64,000 nucleotides of DNA. Source: Sindora glabra. Lineage: Eukaryota > Streptophyta > Magnoliopsida > Fabales > Fabaceae. The translations under genes were made by a program, and so were the position numbers. Below the pieces are notes generated by a model. That model had not been told where the DNA came from and did no database searches. It saw only the letters and a program-made list of their open reading frames with translations. Positions 59,964-64,000 of the stretch are shown here, one piece after another. Position 1 is the first letter of the stretch. Each line of letters begins with the position of its first letter. The DNA lies in NCBI GenBank assembly GCA_020226215.1, contig CM035225.1:11791868-11855867 (forward strand), given 5' to 3'.

Positions 59964-61781
59964 CACTACTATAAAAATACGATACTATGTCATCTATATA
60001 GACGTTGACCCAACCCAAATTATCAATATTTATGTTGATGCAATGATAATTTTGAAATTATTTAAAAAATTAAGACAACAAATCATAAATAGAACCAACT
60101 TCTATTTGAAAGCAAAGGTATTTTTAAAATTATTAGGAAATTAAAAATGTCAATTTTTTACTTAACAATATCAAAATATATGACATTTAAAAGTTATTTG
60201 GAAAATGAAGAAACTTAAAATATTAATTTTATAATTGATTGTTACCTATTTGAATGTAGTTGTATTTTGAAATTATTAGAAAGTTTAAGACCTCAGATTT
60301 TTACTTAATTGACATCAAAATAAATAATATTTAAAGTTTGCTTAGAAAACAAGAAAAACTTAAGATATCAATTTTAAATAACTAATGCTCAAAAGTATTT
60401 CAAAAGTCTAGTAAGAAAAATATCAAACTTTAATACATCAATTTTAACTAGATGGATGCCTAAAGTAATGGCATTTACAAGGTTATTAGAAATTCACAAA
60501 AACTTAATACATCGATTTTGTATATAACTGTTATTTAAAGGTATTTCAAACAATTGGTTATGAAATACAAAAAGTAAATATGTTGATTTTGTCCTTAATT
60601 GATATCTAATAGTATGGCAACCACTAACAAAGGATGTCAATTTTGTATCAACAATGGACATCTAAAACTAGTGATATTTTTGCACTACAAATAAAGTAGT
60701 TTTTATTTTTTTTCCTTATTATTACTCTAACTCTTTATCTTATTTACTTTCAAAGTCCATCCCTATCTTTGTTTAACTCCCACTACAAAACCTTAGACAT
60801 CACTTCATCCTCCACCACACACTAATGAGTTATGGATGCTCCTTTGACTAACATTACATATAAAGTAAATACCCTATTCTAGGCCATAATTCAAAATGTA
60901 AGAAGTGCCTTTCTTACTTGTATTTCTTATATCTTCACCTCTTTTATTTTTTAGATTTTTTGACCCATGTTTTAAGAGATTTTTGTTGTATAACTTCATA
61001 GAGAGCATCCCAGTTTTGGATACCTATTATATGTTTGAAAAAAATGTTGAAATAAGGCCTAAAATAGCTCCAATAGCTTTTTTGTTTCTATTACTCATAC
61101 CTTTACCTCTTCCATTTCTGCAATTTTTTGCACATATTTTTTAAAAGTTTTTTGTTTGTGTTTCATTTGTACAATTTTTGAGATTGTATTTAAGCTTTAG
61201 GTACTTATGAGGTGTTTGATAACATGTTACAGTAGAATTTGAAGTCAGTCAAAACAATGAGGAGAGATAGAGAAAATGAGAAAAAAGAAGTCCATGAAAA
61301 TAGCCAACTTTCATGATTCTAATAGTGACAAAACTCCTTTGATGTTTTGCAAATGGATAAATATTGAAAAGTTATAAGAAATCAACTTAAAATTTGTATT
61401 AAATGGATAATCAAGTGTAAAGTTATAAACTTTCAAAAATTTTAATTCAAAATATATGTTTTTGGCATGATGCTAAAGCTACTCAAAGTTTACTGCAAAT
61501 ATTTTAACATAAAAACCAAAAATTATCATTAAAAAATATTTTGAAAACATTTCATATTGCTTATTTTGTAAAAATCAACATCTTTAACTCACTACTAGTA
61601 ATCAGGCTGTACAATATACAAGAAAATGATGACAATTTAATTGATGTAAAATTTGATATTATTTTATTTTTCTACATCAAATATGTAATCGACGTCATGA
61701 CTTACTTAAAATGACACTTGATATAACATCAACCGTATTCCAGCTTGTAATTCGCTAAATAGCGTACCTCAATTAGTAGTG
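59964..61781. mobile_element. non-autonomous CACTA-like element
   Basis: Left end CACTACTATAAAAATACGATA; right end, reverse-complemented, CACTACTAATTGAGGTACGCTA. Flanking trinucleotides are CGC and CAC, a near match to the 3-bp duplication of CACTA elements. Inside the ends are ATAGACGTTGACCCAACC and ACATCAACCGTATTCC type subterminal sequences. Length about 1.8 kb. No transposase; the 79-codon frame at 60905-61144 is not recognisable. Confidence 0.55.
60050..60680 (+). repeat. decayed tandem array inside the CACTA-like element
   Basis: A unit of roughly 75-90 bp with the phrases AAAAACTTAAGATATCAATTTT, then TAACTGATGTCTAAAGGTATTT and CAAAATTATTAGAAA recurs six to eight times with heavy divergence. 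Such subterminal arrays bind the element's own transposase in other CACTA families. Confidence 0.55.
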
Positions 61782-61976
61782 CACTCTTTGCTTCTCCTTC
61801 TTAGAATTCTTAAGAAAGTTATGGGTGGATATGATGCCTCCTACACCAAGTTAGAGGAATAGAAGTAATACCTATAAAATCCACTTATCAAATTCACATT
61901 AAACTCATATTCATTATTGTGTTCATTTACATTTTCAACTTAAAAGTTAATGATATTTATATGAAACCTTTTTTAA

Positions 61977-62645
61977 AATTACACTTTTACCGAATTATTT
62001 ATCTTTGTTCATATTTTCTTCTTGTGCAAATATTTTTCAATTTTATGAGAATGCGAGATATTAGCGTCAAGTTAGACTTGTAGAATGATATATTTTCAAG
62101 AATTTTGATGTCCTGATGGAAATTTAGAATACTCAACTTGTCTTACAGAAATATTCTAGGGGAATGATAGATTAAAACATTTTCAAAAGCGTTTAAAGTT
62201 CTAAATAATCTTTTTAAAATTTAAATTAAATATTAAATTTAATATTTTTTAAAATGTTTCTAAATGGGTAAGAAAGATTTCATGAATCAAGCATATTTAT
62301 ATAATTTTTTTTCAAAATTACACTTTTACTGAATTATTTATCTTTGTTCGTATTTTCTTCTTGTGCAAATGCTTTTCAATTTTATAATAATGCGAGACAT
62401 TAGCATCACGTTAGATTTGTAGAATGATATATTTTCAAGTATTTTGATATCCTGATGGAAATTTAGAATACTCAACTTACAATAATATTCTAGGGGAATG
62501 ATAGATTAAAATATTTTCAAAAAAAGTTTAAATTTCTAAATATTCTTTTTAAAATTTAAATTAAATACAAAAATTTAATATTTTTTAAAATATTTTTAAA
62601 TGGGTAAGAAAGTTTTGATGAATCAAGCATAGTGTATATATAATT
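61977..62645 (+). repeat. 339-bp tandem duplication, two copies
   Basis: TTACACTTTTACYGAATTATTTATC starts at about 61979 and 62318. Both copies continue through TTCTTCTTGTGCAAAT, ATTTTGATRTCCTGATGG, ATATTCTAGGGGAATGATAG and ATGAATCAAGCATA. Divergence is low (a few per cent by eye), so this is the youngest tandem duplication in the window. A short - strand open frame at 62556-62822 is incidental. Confidence 0.85.
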
Positions 62646-62769
62646 GAATAGGTTGGTTTGTATAAAACTTAGTCTAAGGCATATATTAAATGACTCACTA
62701 AAGCAAACCCTTACAATAATACTTGTTAATAAATGTTTAATGAAAAAATTTGTCGGCACTCGAATCTTA

Positions 62770-63382
62770 GGCTTTGTTTTGCGCAACAAATAAATTAACT
62801 TATAACTTATTGACCTAATCAATAAACTATAAACTAACTTCTAGAAGTATTTTCCACACTTGCTTATAAGATACCTGGAGTAGCTTATAGGTTCTTATTT
62901 AATAAGCTACCTAGTGTGACTTATAACTTATAACTTATAAACTACTAATTTTTAAAATTATTTCCAAATCTATTTTTATTTTTTTTATTAATTTATAACT
63001 CATACTTTTTGTAATATAAATTTAAATAATTTTTATAAAATATAATTAATTATATTTTAAGTAACTATAATTTTATAATAAAAATTATACAAGTAAATAA
63101 ATATATAAGTTTATAAAATATAATTAATTAAATATTAGAAATTATACTTTTATTTTTAACTTTTTAATTATATTAATATAATTTACTTTTTATATAAATA
63201 TAAATTATTTTAATTATATATATATTTTTATTAATATGCCCTTTTATATTATTTTACAATTTCAATTATTTCAACAATTAATTTTATGGAATACTTTAAT
63301 TAACTTATTAATTATCAGCTATCAGATAACTTAGTTATCATATAACTTATCAACTATCAGTTATTTTGTGCGAATTGGAGCC
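62770..63382. mobile_element. AT-rich Tourist-like TIR element, best copy of its family
   Basis: Left end GGCTTTGTTTTGCGCAACAAATAA pairs with the reverse-complemented right end GGCTCCAATTCGCACAAAATAA. TTA flanks it on both sides (62767-62769, 63383-63385). Inside are TAACTTATAACTTATTGACC near the left end and AACTTATCAACTATCAG near the right, as in the nest at 17460-20690. Length 613 bp, no coding capacity. Confidence 0.75.
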
Positions 63383-63385
63383 TTA

Positions 63386-63663
63386 AACAACTCTTAAAGC
63401 CCTAAAATACGGTACGTGATTGTCAATGCATTCCTTTTGATTAGGTCCATAATGCCTGTTATATCTATTAGTTGGTATAGATGATAAAAGAGAAAGGGGA
63501 AAGGAAAACCAAAAAGAAGCCCATGTGAATGGAGTCTGAAAGGCCCAAATACATGGCTCGTTGATAAAAATCTTCATGGTTTATACATATACGCCAGGAA
63601 GGCGGGGATAGGAAAACATAGAAAAAGGCTGAAACCGTTTGTCTTTTCCCTGGTGCGGCAGCG
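63386..63663 (+). promoter_or_regulatory. putative promoter of a gene continuing beyond the window
   Basis: The base composition is less AT-rich than most of the window. Two GCCCA elements (AAGCCCATG at about 63517 and AGGCCCAAA at about 63541) resemble site-II/TGGGCC motifs found in promoters of many plant housekeeping genes. A TATA-like TTTATACATATA follows at about 63580, then a leader with CTTTTCCCTGG before an ATG at 63664. All inference from motif spacing. Confidence 0.35.
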
Positions 63664-63744
63664 ATGGAGAAGAAAGAAAAGGTTACACATCTTCGTCAAA
63701 TTTTATCAGAAGATTTGTTATTAAATTTTCTTAAAATTGCATGA
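63664..63744 (+). CDS. putative first exon of a gene leaving the window
   Basis: ATG in a GGCAGCGATGG context, favourable for plants (G at +4, purine at -3). The frame MEKKEKVTHLRQILSEDLLL ends at a stop at 63744, but GAAAAG/GTTACA at 63679-63682 could be a 5' splice site after six codons, so the real exon may be only MEKKEK. The following DNA is AT-rich and T-rich, as in a plant intron, up to the window end. No product can be named. It is the only reading frame here whose upstream region looks like a live promoter. Confidence 0.25.
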   Translation: MEKKEKVTHLRQILSEDLLLNFLKIA

Positions 63745-64000
63745 GATTTGAGTATATCACTTCTGATAATTTAGATAATGTGATTTATATTTTTTGATCA
63801 ATTTCTTCTTTTTTGCTAATTAGTTTTATATAGTAATTAATTTTAACTATGATATTAATTCTAGTAAAAATTTCACTTATTTTGATAAAGTGTTTTATAT
63901 TTGATTATTTCAAAGAGTTTTTAGGAAGATATTATTATACATATTAATTTCATGGGTGAAGGTTTTTAGTGAATTAAGTCTTATGGTTTTTTATTCTCAT

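Noticed and set aside
1..64000. CRISPR arrays, bacterial operons, rRNA or organelle-type gene clusters
   Set aside because: None seen; introns, plant transposon families and base composition all point to plant nuclear DNA.

Overview
The window looks like nuclear DNA of a flowering plant, probably a eudicot. It is very AT-rich and holds almost no open reading frame above 100 codons. Degraded plant transposon families sit side by side with canonical GT-AG introns and remnants of multi-exon leucine-rich-repeat receptor-like protein (RLP) genes. I cannot name the species. No intact protein-coding gene is visible; the only candidate for a live gene is a promoter plus a short first exon at the extreme right edge (about 63.4-63.75 kb, + strand).

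Layout: 1.75-4.4 kb, a Ty1/copia remnant on the - strand with an LTR-like piece fused to it in the opposite orientation. 7.3-7.95 kb, the 5' end of a broken RLP gene (- strand) with a small TIR element inserted at the signal-peptide/LRR-cap boundary. 9.6-11.0 kb, a Mutator-type TIR element with a perfect 9-bp target duplication and a Tourist-like MITE nested in it. 12-15 kb and 23-28.3 kb, four dispersed copies of a 0.5-0.8 kb unidentified repeat. 13.4-14.1 kb, a 338-bp tandem duplication. 17.4-20.7 kb, a nest of one AT-rich TIR family. 26.8-27.5 kb, an LTR remnant with two primer-binding-site-like sequences. 28.9-29.7 kb, a TIR element with a TAA duplication. 32.1-37.95 kb, a decayed CACTA (En/Spm) element on the - strand, split by a solo LTR with a perfect 5-bp target duplication. 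39.7-41.1 kb, a copia-type LTR. 42.1-44.2 kb, a decayed PIF/Harbinger element carrying both its transposase and its Myb-like ORF. 44.4-51.7 kb, a decayed multi-exon Ulp1-type (C48) peptidase gene on the - strand, whose introns and 3' flank are filled with a recurring hairpin TGTTACTATTT...AAATAGTAACA. 54.3-54.9 kb, a probable Tat/Ogre-type Gypsy leader. 56.3-59.7 kb, five exon remnants of a second RLP (- strand). 59.96-61.78 kb, a non-autonomous CACTA-like element. 62.0-62.6 kb, another 339-bp tandem duplication. 62.77-63.38 kb, a Tourist-like TIR element.

The genes do not form a pathway. The window reads as a transposon sink inside or beside an old RLP (immune-receptor type) cluster. The most unusual signal is the intronic hairpin family confined to the Ulp1-like locus. 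A second theme is that the nonsense mutations in the Harbinger, copia and Ulp1-like remnants are nearly all of the C-to-T/G-to-A kind expected from decay of methylated DNA.
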